Under the pieces are notes generated by a model. That model was given only the letters and a program-made list of their open reading frames with translations. It did not search any database and was not told where the DNA came from. From Gallaecimonas pentaromativorans (GTDB taxonomy: Bacteria > Pseudomonadota > Gammaproteobacteria > Enterobacterales > Gallaecimonadaceae): a stretch of 64,000 nucleotides of DNA. Position 1 is the stretch's first letter. Every line of letters begins with the position of its first letter. Position numbers and translations under genes: made by a program. Location: NCBI RefSeq assembly GCF_003751625.1, contig NZ_RJUL01000011.1, forward strand, positions 92,525 through 156,524. Direction: 5' to 3'. Below, one piece after another: positions 46,635 to 55,813 of the stretch.

Positions 46635-47492
46635 TTAAGGGCTCTTTTCCACATTGAGCTGCTCATCGCCGCGCACCTGGGCGTGGCTTATCAGGGCAAA
46701 GATAAGGCTGCCGCCGACGATGTTGCCGGCAAGGGTGGGCAGGGCAAAATCCACCACATAGCTCGCCAGTGACGCCTGGCCGTGGAACACCAAATACAGT
46801 ACCTCGGCCGAGCCGACGATGATGTGGGTAAAGCCGCCGATGGAGATGAGGTAGGTCATGATCAATACCACCATCAGCCGGGCGCTGGAGGCGGCGTTCA
46901 TCCACACCATCATGGCAATCAGCCAGCCGGCCATGATGCCTTTGCTGAACATCTGCCAGGGGCTGTTGTGCATCACCTCTTCGCCGATGGCGCTAAAGGC
47001 GTGCAGTACTTTCGGTTCAAACAGCTCCATGCGGCCAAGACCGTAGGCGTAAAGCGCCACCCCGGCCAGGTTGCCGAGCATGACAATCAGCCAGAGCCTC
47101 AGCAGGCAGCCGAACTTTTGCCAACTGGCGCTAGACATAAAGGGCAGCACGGCGGTGATGGTGTTCTCGGTAAAAAGTTGCTGGCGGGCCAGGATGACAA
47201 TCACAAAACCCACCGAATAGCCGGCGCATTCCACCAGGTAAAAGCCATTGCCTTCAGGGAGATAGGCCTGCAAAAGCCCTCTTGCCATCAGCGAAAAACC
47301 CATGGAAAGCCCAGCAGCCAGGGCCGACCACCACAGGGCGCTGAGGTTGCGGTTAAGCTCCTCTTCCCCCAGCAGGCGAATGGTTTCGTGCAGCACCGGC
47401 GCCGCCGGTGGCAGCTGCTTGCGTGCCCGGTACTGATCTTGTTGTGAAAGCCCAGAACCGTTATCCGAAACGGCCTTTTCCGAGTCTGTCAT
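46635..47492 (-). CDS. Formate/nitrite transporter family protein (YfdC-like)
   Basis: 285 residues with six membrane helices, of the FNT channel family: GFSLMARGLL, RQQLFTENTI, WLIVMLGNLAGV, IMAGWLIAMMVWM and GGFTHIIVGSAEVLY are matching blocks. Long polar N-terminal tail (1-45) as in E. coli YfdC. ATG at 47492. It lies downstream of the MFS gene on the same strand, with an 83-base gap. Anion carried is unknown. Confidence 0.88.
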   Translation of the reverse strand: MTDSEKAVSDNGSGLSQQDQYRARKQLPPAAPVLHETIRLLGEEELNRNLSALWWSALAAGLSMGFSLMARGLLQAYLPEGNGFYLVECAGYSVGFVIVILARQQLFTENTITAVLPFMSSASWQKFGCLLRLWLIVMLGNLAGVALYAYGLGRMELFEPKVLHAFSAIGEEVMHNSPWQMFSKGIMAGWLIAMMVWMNAASSARLMVVLIMTYLISIGGFTHIIVGSAEVLYLVFHGQASLASYVVDFALPTLAGNIVGGSLIFALISHAQVRGDEQLNVEKSP

Positions 47493-47575
47493 GGCGCCTG
47501 CTCCTGTCCTGGCAAGAACCATTGAGCCTAGCATCGGCGGCCACCCGTGTTGAGCCAAGGCGCCAGGTTGTTCAG

Positions 47576-48823
47576 TTAACTTACTGAATCAGAGCGCTTT
47601 TCGGAGGGAGCCTTATGGTGAAACCACAGCCAGTAACACAAGGCGGCGAGGCTGGCGGCAAGGCCACCGCAGGCGCCCACCACCAGTCCCCAGCGGGCGC
47701 CGAAGTGGTCTACCACCCAGCCTACAAAAGGCCCGCCCAGGGGCATGCCCCCAAGGGAAATGGCCATGAAAATCGCCATCACCCGGCCACGCATCTGGGG
47801 CCGGGTGGCCAGTTGTATCGAGCTGTTGGCGGTGATGATAAAGGTCTGGGCAGCCAGGCCAATCAGTACCAGCAATACGCAAAACACCACCTCGTTGGGG
47901 CTGAGGGCGGCCAGTACCATGGTCAGGGTAAAGGCCAGGGAACCGGCCAGCAGCAGGGCGGGCCGGGGTTTGTCGCGCCGGGCAGCCAGCAAGGCGCCAC
48001 TGATGGTGCCGATGGCCAGCATCGAGGTCATCAGCCCGTACTGGCTGGCATCGCCGTGGAACACCAGGGTCGACATGGTGGAGATGAAAATCGGGAAGTT
48101 CAGGCCAACGCTGCCCATCAGAAACAGCATCAACAGGGTAAAGAGAATGCGTTTTTGCTGCCAGACATAGGGAAAGGCCTCCCACAGCCCGCTTTTGGCC
48201 AGAGGTTTGTCGGTTTTAAAGAGCCTGCCCTCGTTAATGGCCAGCAGTGACCACAGCACCGGAATAAACGACAAGGCGTTGATGATAAAGACCCAGCCGG
48301 TGCCGATGGCGGCGATGGACAGCCCGGCGATAGCCGGCCCTATCATGCGGGCGCTGTTAAAGGAGGTGGAGTTGATGGCCACCGCGTTGGGTAGCTCGTC
48401 GTCTCCCACCATTTCCGAGACAAAGGCCTGGCGCACCGGGCCGTCAAAGGCGGTAGTGCAGCCCAGCAGCAAGGCAAAGCCGTAGGCATGCCACAGTTGC
48501 ACTTGGCCGGTGACCGTCAACAGCCCCAGGCCCAGTGCCAACAGACCGATGGCGCCTTGAGTCGCCATCAGCAGTTTGCGCCGGTCGATACGGTCGGCGG
48601 CAAAGCCGGTCAGGGGCAACAGCAGCAACTGCGGGAAAAACTGCAGCGCGGTCATGATGCCAAGGGCGGTGGCGTTGTGGTCGGTGAGGATGGTCAATAC
48701 CAACCAGTCCTGGGCGGTGCGCTGCATCCAGGTGCCGATATTGGACACCAGGGCACCGGCCGCCCAGACCCGGTAGTTGGCATTGTTAAGGGAGCGGAAG
48801 GTGCCGCCCCGTTGAGCGGCCAT
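47576..48823 (-). CDS. MFS transporter, DHA3/EntS-like
   Basis: 415 residues, about 12 membrane helices. GTWMQRTAQDWLVL and ADRIDRRKLL are typical of the EntS/DHA3 efflux branch. AAGGGG before ATG. Two bases after the isochorismatase-like gene, which in turn follows marR: a probable MarR-controlled efflux operon. Substrate unknown. Confidence 0.87.
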   Translation of the reverse strand: MAAQRGGTFRSLNNANYRVWAAGALVSNIGTWMQRTAQDWLVLTILTDHNATALGIMTALQFFPQLLLLPLTGFAADRIDRRKLLMATQGAIGLLALGLGLLTVTGQVQLWHAYGFALLLGCTTAFDGPVRQAFVSEMVGDDELPNAVAINSTSFNSARMIGPAIAGLSIAAIGTGWVFIINALSFIPVLWSLLAINEGRLFKTDKPLAKSGLWEAFPYVWQQKRILFTLLMLFLMGSVGLNFPIFISTMSTLVFHGDASQYGLMTSMLAIGTISGALLAARRDKPRPALLLAGSLAFTLTMVLAALSPNEVVFCVLLVLIGLAAQTFIITANSSIQLATRPQMRGRVMAIFMAISLGGMPLGGPFVGWVVDHFGARWGLVVGACGGLAASLAALCYWLWFHHKAPSEKRSDSVS

Positions 48824-48825
48824 GG

Positions 48826-49389
48826 TTACCCCTTGAGGTTATCCAGCAGTTGGGCGCTGGTGGTGCGCTGCCCCAGCCGAGGAAAGATATGCTCGATGCT
48901 GTTTTGGTGGGTTGCTTCGGCGACATCGGCCATGGCATCGGTAACCAGGGTCACGTTGTAACCCAGCTCATAAGCCTGGCGGGCGGTGGATTCGACACCG
49001 ATGCTGGTGGCGATACCCAGCACCACCACTTGGGTGACGCCCTGGGCCTTTAGTTGCTGGTCAAGGTCGGTACCGATAAAGGCGCCCCAGTTATGTTTGG
49101 TGATCAAAATGTCACCGTCCTGGGCGTTAAGCTCGGGCAGCAGTTCTGCCCAATCGGCAGGCAGCTCGCCATGGCTACGCGCCTGTTCGGTGCGGCCAGG
49201 GGCGCCGCCCGCTACATTCACCAGCACCACCGGCAGGCCTTTGGCACGAAAGGCATCCAGCACCGCAATGCTGTTGGCCACTACGGCATCTACCGCTTCG
49301 CTGAGGTTGAGGCTTTTGGCCAGGCGGATAATGCCGTGTTGCAGGTCAATCACCACCAGGGCGGTTTTGGGGTCGAGAGAAAGGGTCAT
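48826..49389 (-). CDS. Isochorismatase-family hydrolase lacking the catalytic Cys
   Basis: 187-residue cysteine-hydrolase fold. Asp15 (VVIDLQHG) and Lys98 (TKHNWGAF) are present, but where most family members have Cys the motif reads ATSIGVEST with Gly131. True isochorismatases such as EntB and PhzD also lack the Cys, so activity on a vinyl ether or a different reaction is possible. Between marR and an MFS pump. Substrate unknown. Confidence 0.87.
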   Translation of the reverse strand: MTLSLDPKTALVVIDLQHGIIRLAKSLNLSEAVDAVVANSIAVLDAFRAKGLPVVLVNVAGGAPGRTEQARSHGELPADWAELLPELNAQDGDILITKHNWGAFIGTDLDQQLKAQGVTQVVVLGIATSIGVESTARQAYELGYNVTLVTDAMADVAEATHQNSIEHIFPRLGQRTTSAQLLDNLKG

Positions 49390-49410
49390 GTTTGCTCCTA
49401 AGCTGCGGGA

Positions 49411-49848
49411 CTATTCGGCATCGGCGATGCGTTCGAGCAGTTCCATTGCCTGGGCCAGAACGTCCTGTTCTTGCGGGCTGAAGCGCGAGGTGATGATCGA
49501 CGCCAGCCAGTCATCCCTTCGGGCCCGGTGCTGGGCGAGCCAAGCCTCACATTGGGGGCTCATCTGAAACAGCACCTTGCGGCCGTCTTGGGGATCGGGG
49601 GAACGTGCCAGCCAACCACCGGCCTCCATGGCGGCCAGGGTGGCGCCCATGGACTGGGAGCGCACGCCTTCCCATTTGGCCAATTGGCTTACCGAAGCCT
49701 GCCCTTTGCTGTGCAGGTGGCGAAGCACCGCCAGTTGCGACCAACTAAAAGGGTCGGCCGGGGCTTTTTCACGGAGGCGGCGCTTGAGCTTGCCCAGCAC
49801 CTGGCGCAGGGCAACGGCGGTGGCGGCGTTATCGGCTTTGACGTTCAT
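49411..49848 (-). CDS. MarR-family transcriptional regulator
   Basis: 145-residue winged-helix protein: SQLAVLRHLHSKGQASVSQLAKWEGVRSQSM and wing WLARSPDPQDGRKVLF. Represses in most cases and is relieved by phenolic ligands or oxidation. First gene of the marR-isochorismatase-MFS set (21-base gap to the next gene). A palindromic operator candidate lies 15 bases upstream. Confidence 0.92.
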   Translation of the reverse strand: MNVKADNAATAVALRQVLGKLKRRLREKAPADPFSWSQLAVLRHLHSKGQASVSQLAKWEGVRSQSMGATLAAMEAGGWLARSPDPQDGRKVLFQMSPQCEAWLAQHRARRDDWLASIITSRFSPQEQDVLAQAMELLERIADAE

Positions 49849-49862
49849 GGCGACAGTATGAA

Positions 49863-49900
49863 ATTTACGAAGGTAAGCTTCAAAGTTTAGCTTCGCAAAT
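49863..49900. promoter_or_regulatory. Candidate MarR operator
   Basis: Inverted repeat ATTTACGAAG / CTTCGCAAAT (9 of 10 paired) with 18 bases between, holding two further AGCTTC copies. Sits in the 77-base gap between marR and the Rieske gene. Confidence 0.5.
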
Positions 49901-49925
49901 CACTGTTGCAAGAACGGTAACGGGG

Positions 49926-50288
49926 TCAGGCGGTGAGTACCTGGCCGCCTTGCACCTGCACCGGCACTTGCTGAAGGTAGTGGTAGCGGCAGGGGCCTTC
50001 GGTGCAAAGCCCGCTTTGTACATCAAAAAGGGCGCCGTGCTTGTCGCAAAGGATTTGCCCGTCGGAGGCAAGGAACAGGTCTGGCAACGCGCTCAAGGGC
50101 ACCCCCATATGGGGGCAGCGGTTTACGTAGCCAAACACCGCCTCGCCTTTACGCACCACAAAAATAGACAGCCGCTCACCACCGGGGCTTTCAAAGACAA
50201 AGCCTTTGGAGCCCGGATCGTTAAGGTCACTCAAGGCGCAGAGCCTATGGCCCGGCGCCAGGCGTTTAAAAGGTTCTGGCTTTTCCAT
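49926..50288 (-). CDS. Rieske [2Fe-2S] domain protein
   Basis: 120 residues, essentially one Rieske domain: Cys58/His60 (CPHMG) and Cys81/His84 (CDKHGALF) bind the cluster. Looks like a ferredoxin component of an oxygenase or a nitrite-reductase small-subunit relative, but no partner oxygenase is adjacent. ATG at 50288 overlaps the deacetylase stop by one base, so translation is coupled to it. Confidence 0.87.
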   Translation of the reverse strand: MEKPEPFKRLAPGHRLCALSDLNDPGSKGFVFESPGGERLSIFVVRKGEAVFGYVNRCPHMGVPLSALPDLFLASDGQILCDKHGALFDVQSGLCTEGPCRYHYLQQVPVQVQGGQVLTA

Positions 50289-51247
50289 CAATCAAGTCCT
50301 CTGCCCGAGAGCCAGGCCTGGGACCACCAATAGTAACGGCCTTCCTTGGTTTTACTCGGCGCGGTGCAGTTTAGGCGGGAGCGCCCCGGCGGCAAGGCGA
50401 TGGCCGGTACCTTGATGGTGGTGCCAAGGATACTCAGCTTGACCCGCTGGCCCAGGAAATAACAGGCAAAGCGGCTGGCCATGGGGTCGCTGCCCTTGAG
50501 GGTTAAGGTCAGGGGCGGCGATTTGTCGTCGTTGACCATCATGCTGGTATCGGAACTCTCAAGGGGCATGTGCAGGCTCAGCAGCTTGGTCTTGAGGGTG
50601 TCGAGGTTGGCATAAGGGCCAGCAGCCGGGAAGCGGGGCAGGGCGGTCAGGCTGCTATAAGGGCCGGAGGGGCCTGATTGCTGGCCAAAGCCTACGTAGC
50701 CAAGGTCTGCGGCGATTTTCTCAAGCGCTGGGCTGTATTCGCCGTAAGGCCAGGCCAGCCATTTGGGCTCGCCTGGCAGTTGGCCATCGAGGATGGCCTG
50801 GCGGGCCAGCGGCAGCGGCAAGGTGGTCAAATGGGCGTGGCCGGCAGTGTGGTTGCCGATGGTGGCGCCTTTAAGCCCCTTTAGCGTGGCCTGGGACATC
50901 ATATCGGGGTAGGCGGTCCGGTCCGGGTTGATGAACACCGTATAGGGGTAACCGAATTTGGCCAGAATGGGGGCGGCGTTGTCGGCGATATCCTGGTAGC
51001 CGTCGTCGAAGGTGATGGCCACGGATTTATCGGCCAGAGTCTTTTCGCCCTTGGCTTCGGCCACCACATCGCTCATGGGCACCACTTGAAAACCGCCGTC
51101 CTTGAGGTATTGCATGTGCGCCAGGAAATCCCGGGGCGAGGTGGTGGTGCTGGCTGGGGTGTCGGTGGCGACATGGTGGTAGAGCAGGATCACGGCGCCC
51201 TGGCAGGGTGCGATGACAAAAGCGGCGACAAGTAAAAGAAAACGCAT
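50288..51247 (-). CDS. Secreted polysaccharide deacetylase (CE4)
   Basis: 319 residues: signal peptide (cleavage about 17), NodB homology domain with Asp81/82 (ITFDDGYQD) and His133/His137 (GNHTAGHAH) as metal ligands, then a 90-residue C-terminal extension (LTLKGSD to the end) seen in periplasmic deacetylases. Predicted to de-N-acetylate a glycan such as PNAG or peptidoglycan. Likely co-transcribed with the Rieske gene. Preceded by the aminopeptidase terminator. Confidence 0.9.
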   Translation of the reverse strand: MRFLLLVAAFVIAPCQGAVILLYHHVATDTPASTTTSPRDFLAHMQYLKDGGFQVVPMSDVVAEAKGEKTLADKSVAITFDDGYQDIADNAAPILAKFGYPYTVFINPDRTAYPDMMSQATLKGLKGATIGNHTAGHAHLTTLPLPLARQAILDGQLPGEPKWLAWPYGEYSPALEKIAADLGYVGFGQQSGPSGPYSSLTALPRFPAAGPYANLDTLKTKLLSLHMPLESSDTSMMVNDDKSPPLTLTLKGSDPMASRFACYFLGQRVKLSILGTTIKVPAIALPPGRSRLNCTAPSKTKEGRYYWWSQAWLSGRGLD

Positions 51248-51259
51248 GGCAAATCCAAC

Positions 51260-51291
51260 AAAAAGGCCGCCTGGACTAGCCAGGCGGCCTG
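51260..51291 (-). terminator. Terminator after the M1 aminopeptidase gene
   Basis: On the minus strand: stem AGGCCGCCTGG / CCAGGCGGCCT with a five-base loop, followed by TTTTT. Placed 4 bases after the stop codon of that gene. Confidence 0.9.
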
Positions 51292-51295
51292 GGTG

Positions 51296-53101
51296 TTACT
51301 TCAGGATCTCATCCAGGGTGTTCTGGGCGAGAGGGTGGTAGCCGGGGCGGGCCTCGGCATAAACCTTTCTGGCCATTTGCTGATACTGGGGTTTTTCCAT
51401 CAGCATCTGGTAGAGCGGCACGATGAGTTTGCGCCGGCCGATATGGCGCAGGTAGTCGCTCATGGCGGCAAAGGCCGGCTGGTAATCGTGCTTGATGGCC
51501 TGGCGATACCAGACGTGGGCCACTTCGGTGTTGCGGGTGCCGGTCAGGGCAAAGGCCTTGTCCAGCTCGCTCATCTGGGCTTGGGTCAGGCTGTCTGGCA
51601 GCTCGGACACAAAGTAGATCTGCTGCTGGGCGGTCCAGTCTTTGAACGGCACGTCGCTGGCGGCTTCTTTACCGCTGAGCCATTGCTTTTGCTCGGCCAG
51701 CACCTTGTCAAAGGCATCAGACTCCGGCTTGGGCGCGCCCTTGGGCAGGCCAGGCTGGTAGATCCATTCCTTGAGGCGGTCGATATCCAGGCCTTGGTCT
51801 TTGGCGTAACCGAGGAAATCGCTGGTCGACACCGACTGAAAGCGGAACTTGTTGAAGTAGCCTTTCAAGAAGGCGTCCATCTTCTTGCGGCCCAGTTTGT
51901 GCTCGATTTCGGTGAGCATCAGCGAGCCCTTCTCGTAGGGAATATCGGAGAAGGCATCGTCAGGGTCGCGGCCGGTCAAATCGGGCACCAGGCGGGTGTC
52001 GGCCGGGGCGATGGCGGCCAAGTCTTCTTGCAGGTCCTTATAACCCAGCACCGCTTCCATTCGCTCGCGGTCCTTGCCGTATACCGCTTCGGTGATGCGG
52101 TAGGTCAGGTAGGTGGTAAAGCCTTCGTTGAGCCACAAATCCTGCCAACTGGCGTTGGTCACCAGGTTGCCGGACCAAGAATGGGCCAACTCGTGGGCGA
52201 TGAGGGACACCAAGGATTTGTCACCGGCGATAACGGTGGGGGTGATGAAGCTCAGGCGCGGGTTTTCCATGCCGCCAAAGGGGAAGCTGGGGGGCAGAAT
52301 TAACAGATCGTAGCGGCCCCAGGCGTAAGGCCCGAACATCTTCTCCACCGTCTGGATCATCGATTCGGTGTCTTCAAATTCCTTGGCGGCAGCGTCCACC
52401 ACCGAAGGCTCGGCATAAACGCCGGTGCGTTTGCCCATGGCCTTGAACTTGAGGTCACCCACGCCAAGGGCGATAAGGTAAGTCGGCACCGCCTGGGGCA
52501 TATGAAAGTGGTAGACCCCGTCCGGACTGACCTTCTGGCTGTTCTCGGCGCTCATCACCGCCATCAGCCCTTTGGGCACGTGGATGGTGGCGTCGTAGGT
52601 CACCCGCACCGAGGGGCTGTCTTGCAGCGGAATAAAGCTGCGGGCCTGAATGGCTTCGGCCTGGGTAAAGAGGAAGGGGTGCTTCTTGCCAGCGGTCTGG
52701 GCCGGGGTCAGCCATTGCAGGCCGGTGGCGCCGTCGGTGGTGTGATAGTTCACCCGCACCTGGTCGGCATGGGGCGCCAACTGCACCTTCATGGCGGTGC
52801 CCAGGGCCTCGGATTTTTCACCCCAGGCCCATTTGGCGGCGGTCCACTGGCCGTCAACGTGCTGCTGCACGTCGCTCACGTCCAGGGCGCGGGTATCCAG
52901 CACCAGGGTGCTGGCGGAAGGCTCAATGCGTTTGAAATCCAGGGTGGCACTGCCGGCAAGCTGCTTTTTGTCGAAATCGACGGTGAGATCCAGGCCCAGG
53001 TGAGTGATCTTGACCTGGTCGGTGTTGCCGTAGGAGTTGATGTCGGTGGCCGCCGTGGCGGCGGCTGACAACAAGGCCAGGCTGCAAAGTGCCCCTTTCA
53101 T
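51296..53101 (-). CDS. M1 family metallo-aminopeptidase, secreted
   Basis: 601 residues: signal peptide (cleavage after about 18), N-terminal beta domain, gluzincin catalytic domain with GGMEN (276-280), H303-E-x2-H307 and the third zinc ligand Glu326, and a C-terminal helical domain. The leukotriene-A4-hydrolase-like layout matches the cold-active aminopeptidases of Colwellia type. Acts in the periplasm. ATG at 53101; divergent from the MATE gene. Confidence 0.95.
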   Translation of the reverse strand: MKGALCSLALLSAAATAATDINSYGNTDQVKITHLGLDLTVDFDKKQLAGSATLDFKRIEPSASTLVLDTRALDVSDVQQHVDGQWTAAKWAWGEKSEALGTAMKVQLAPHADQVRVNYHTTDGATGLQWLTPAQTAGKKHPFLFTQAEAIQARSFIPLQDSPSVRVTYDATIHVPKGLMAVMSAENSQKVSPDGVYHFHMPQAVPTYLIALGVGDLKFKAMGKRTGVYAEPSVVDAAAKEFEDTESMIQTVEKMFGPYAWGRYDLLILPPSFPFGGMENPRLSFITPTVIAGDKSLVSLIAHELAHSWSGNLVTNASWQDLWLNEGFTTYLTYRITEAVYGKDRERMEAVLGYKDLQEDLAAIAPADTRLVPDLTGRDPDDAFSDIPYEKGSLMLTEIEHKLGRKKMDAFLKGYFNKFRFQSVSTSDFLGYAKDQGLDIDRLKEWIYQPGLPKGAPKPESDAFDKVLAEQKQWLSGKEAASDVPFKDWTAQQQIYFVSELPDSLTQAQMSELDKAFALTGTRNTEVAHVWYRQAIKHDYQPAFAAMSDYLRHIGRRKLIVPLYQMLMEKPQYQQMARKVYAEARPGYHPLAQNTLDEILK

Positions 53102-53207
53102 TATGCGTGCTTCCTTTATTCTCAAAGCCCCCAAGTGTAACCACCTTGCCCGGCGTTGCACAGGGCGTCAGACTCAGCACTTTAGTCGCACGTCACGGAA
53201 TACGCCT

Positions 53208-54512
53208 TTGTTGTCTGACCATAAAAGGGTGCTGGCCCTGGCCCTGCCCATGATCCTCTCTAATGTTACGGTGCCGCTGCTGGGACTGGTGGATACCGCC
53301 GTTATCGGCCATTTGTCTGACCCCGCCTTTCTCGGCGGCGTGGCGGTAGGCACCATGCTGGTGAGCTTTTTGTTCTGGCTGTGCGGCTTTTTACGCATGG
53401 CCACCACCGGCCTGGTAGCCCAGGCCCATGGCCGCCAGGACGGCCCTTTGCTGGCGGCCTGGCTGGCCAAGGCCCTGGCCATGGCACTGCTGCTGGCGCT
53501 GGCCATGGTGGCGCTGCAGTGGCCCATTGGCCTGTTGGCCATCAAGCTCAGTGGCGCCTCCAGCGAGGTGGCCACCCAGGCCGGGCACTACTTCTTTACC
53601 CGCATCTGGAGCGCACCGGCGGCGCTGATGAACATGGTGCTGCTGGGCTTTTTGGTGGGGCGCCAGGACACCCGCGGCCCGATGCTGCTGCTTATCCTCG
53701 GTAACAGCCTCAATATCGTGCTGGATTTATGGTTTGTGGTGGGGCTAGGTTGGCAGGTCAAGGGCGCTGCTTTTGCCTCGGTGCTGGCCGATTACGCCAC
53801 CTTGGCCCTGGGGCTGTGGCTGGTAAAACGGCAGCTGCCGGCCTTTGACTGGCGCGCCGCCCTTGGCCACAGCGGCTGGCGGCGGCTATTGAGCCTTAAC
53901 CGCGACATTCTGCTGCGAAGCTTTTGCCTGCAGCTGTGCTTTTTGTTTGTGACCTTCCAGGGCGCACGCCTGGGCGACGACATCGTGGCCGCCAACGCGG
54001 TGCTGCTCAATTTTTTGATGCTTATCTCCTACGCCCTGGATGGTATCGCCTACGCCGCCGAGGCCCTGACCGGCAAGGCCGCCGGCCAGGGAGACGAAAA
54101 GGCCTTTCGCCATTGGGTGCGGCTTTGCGGCGCTTGGTCCTTGGGTTTTGCCCTGGCTTTTACGGCGCTCTTTGCCCTGGCGGGGCAGCATTTGGTGGCA
54201 CTGCTGACCGACCTGCCAGCAGTGCGCCAGGTGGCGGAGCAATACCTGCCCTGGCTGGTGGCGCTGCCGCTGGTGGCACTGTGGTGTTATCTTTTTGACG
54301 GTGTCTTTATCGGCGCTACCCGGGGCCGGGACATGCGCAACAGCATGGTGCTGTCTACCTTCGGGGTGTTTTTTCCGCTGTGGTTTGTCAGCCAGGGCCT
54401 GGGTAACCACGGTTTGTGGCTGGCGCTGACCGCCTTTATGGGAATGCGAGGCTTAAGTCTTTGGTATATCTACCGAAAACCGGGATTTATCAGCGGTCAA
54501 GAAACTGGCTAA
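53208..54512 (+). CDS. DinF-type MATE efflux protein
   Basis: 434 residues, 12 membrane helices. LALPMILSNVTVPLLGLVDTAVIGH is near-identical in style to E. coli DinF. The start is unusual: TTG at 53208 with CGGAA upstream matches the family N terminus, while the nearest ATG (53103) would require 35 extra residues antisense to the aminopeptidase leader. No CTG-N10-CAG SOS box is seen in front. Exports oxidants or drugs in relatives. Confidence 0.85.
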   Translation: MLSDHKRVLALALPMILSNVTVPLLGLVDTAVIGHLSDPAFLGGVAVGTMLVSFLFWLCGFLRMATTGLVAQAHGRQDGPLLAAWLAKALAMALLLALAMVALQWPIGLLAIKLSGASSEVATQAGHYFFTRIWSAPAALMNMVLLGFLVGRQDTRGPMLLLILGNSLNIVLDLWFVVGLGWQVKGAAFASVLADYATLALGLWLVKRQLPAFDWRAALGHSGWRRLLSLNRDILLRSFCLQLCFLFVTFQGARLGDDIVAANAVLLNFLMLISYALDGIAYAAEALTGKAAGQGDEKAFRHWVRLCGAWSLGFALAFTALFALAGQHLVALLTDLPAVRQVAEQYLPWLVALPLVALWCYLFDGVFIGATRGRDMRNSMVLSTFGVFFPLWFVSQGLGNHGLWLALTAFMGMRGLSLWYIYRKPGFISGQETG

Positions 54513-54720
54513 AGCGGTTGCAGAAGATGCCAAGATAACCCCAGGCCGCCAGCGCGAAACCGGGAATGGCAAAGAACAGGCCAGGCACCTGCAGCAGCGG
54601 GTTGCCCTTGGCGCCCATATAAACGAAGAACAGGCCCAGTACGAACAGTGCAAAGCCGGAGAGGAAGCGGCGCATGGATCGCCTGGGCTCGCTGCCCAGG
54701 CGATAAATGAGCTGGCGCAT
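54490..54720 (-). CDS. Small two-helix membrane protein
   Basis: 76 residues: charged N terminus, helix about 19-38 and helix about 47-67. No known domain recognised. Start overlaps nfuA stop by one base (TGATG), so it is translated with NfuA; its end overlaps the convergent MATE gene by 23 bases. Function unknown. Confidence 0.65.
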   Translation of the reverse strand: MRQLIYRLGSEPRRSMRRFLSGFALFVLGLFFVYMGAKGNPLLQVPGLFFAIPGFALAAWGYLGIFCNRFSQFLDR

Positions 54721-55298
54721 CAGTAGTAGGAATGCTCGCCGGCTTGGTGCTCGGTCATGTCTTTGACACCGCTCAGCTCGCCCGGGAAGGCGGCCAGTAG
54801 TTCTTTCTCGATGCCTTCTTTGAGGGTGACGTCCACCATGGAGCAGCCGTTGCAGCCGCCGCCAAATTGCAGCACTGCTACGCCGTCTTTGGTGATTTCC
54901 ATCACCGCCACCCGGCCGCCGTGCCCCGCCAGTTGCGGGTTGACCTGGGACTGGATCATGTACTCGACCCGCTCGATAAGCGGAGCGTCGTCGGCAACCT
55001 TGCGGACCTTGGCGTTGGGGGCCTTGAGGGTCAGCTGGGAGCCCATCTGGTCGGTCACGAAATCAATCTCTGCCTCTTCCAAGAAGGGCGTGGAGGCTTC
55101 GTCGACCACGGCGTCAAAGCCGCTGAAAGGCAGGCGGACATCGGTGGCTTCCACAGCGTCCGGCGGGCAATAGGACACACCGCACTCGGCGTTGGTGGTG
55201 CCGGGGTTGACCACAAAAACCCGAATATTGGTGCCGTCGGGCTGGTCGGCCAGCAGTTTGCTGAAATGGGCCTGGGCGGCCTCGGAGATGCGGATCAT
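54720..55298 (-). CDS. nfuA: Fe/S biogenesis protein NfuA
   Basis: 192 residues: degenerate A-type scaffold domain (1-95) followed by a NifU-like C-terminal domain with Cys149-x2-Cys152 (GGGCNGCSM) that carries the [4Fe-4S] cluster. Carrier delivering clusters to apo-enzymes under stress. ATG at 55298 with GAGAGG upstream; four upstream residues in frame rejected. Part of the conserved bioH/comF/nfuA neighbourhood, here split by other genes. Confidence 0.97.
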   Translation of the reverse strand: MIRISEAAQAHFSKLLADQPDGTNIRVFVVNPGTTNAECGVSYCPPDAVEATDVRLPFSGFDAVVDEASTPFLEEAEIDFVTDQMGSQLTLKAPNAKVRKVADDAPLIERVEYMIQSQVNPQLAGHGGRVAVMEITKDGVAVLQFGGGCNGCSMVDVTLKEGIEKELLAAFPGELSGVKDMTEHQAGEHSYY

Positions 55299-55411
55299 GG
55301 TGCCTCTCATAAAACCTGACTACTTTACTGGGTTATGATAACGCGCTTGGTAGCCAAAGCACAAAGCAGTAAATTGGTCGCCCCAATCGCCTTAACCAAA
55401 AAGCCTTATTC

Positions 55412-55813
55412 ATGAGCCCCCAATTGCCCGACCCCCTCCATGCCCTGGCCCAGGAAGGCTGGACCCTGCTGGGTAGCGCAAGGCTGAGCCAAAGCGATGC
55501 CCTCGGCCTTTGGCAGCAGCGCTTTACCGCCCTGGCCGAGCGGGACCAGGAGCGCGTTGCAAATTGGCTGCAAAAATCGGTGGCGGCCGGTAACCGCGAA
55601 AAATACCCCGCCTGGCTGCGCCGGTTTGTGGCGCTGGCGGCGGTGATGATCGCCGGCGCCCTGTTGCTGCTGGACCCAAAGGCCCAGGGCACGGTGTTCT
55701 TTTGGGTGTTCTTGCCGCCGCTGCTGTTGCTGTTGGGGGCGGTAGTGGCCCATCGCACCCGCCTTAAACTGCGCCAGCGCAACCTGGCGCTGCTGCTGGC
55801 AGGTAAAGGCTGA
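55412..55813 (+). CDS. Hypothetical membrane protein, first of tandem pair
   Basis: 133 residues. Cytoplasmic N-terminal helical region (1-68) with LWQQRFTALAERDQERVANWLQ, two membrane helices (about 69-85 and 92-112) and a basic tail. The next gene has the same plan and short similarities, suggesting a duplication. Stop overlaps the next start by one base. Unknown function. Confidence 0.65.
   Translation: MSPQLPDPLHALAQEGWTLLGSARLSQSDALGLWQQRFTALAERDQERVANWLQKSVAAGNREKYPAWLRRFVALAAVMIAGALLLLDPKAQGTVFFWVFLPPLLLLLGAVVAHRTRLKLRQRNLALLLAGKG

Noticed and set aside
53103..53207. ATG-started extension of the MATE gene
   Set aside because: Would add about 35 Arg/Ser/Thr-rich residues across the divergent promoter region; the DinF family starts at the TTG region.
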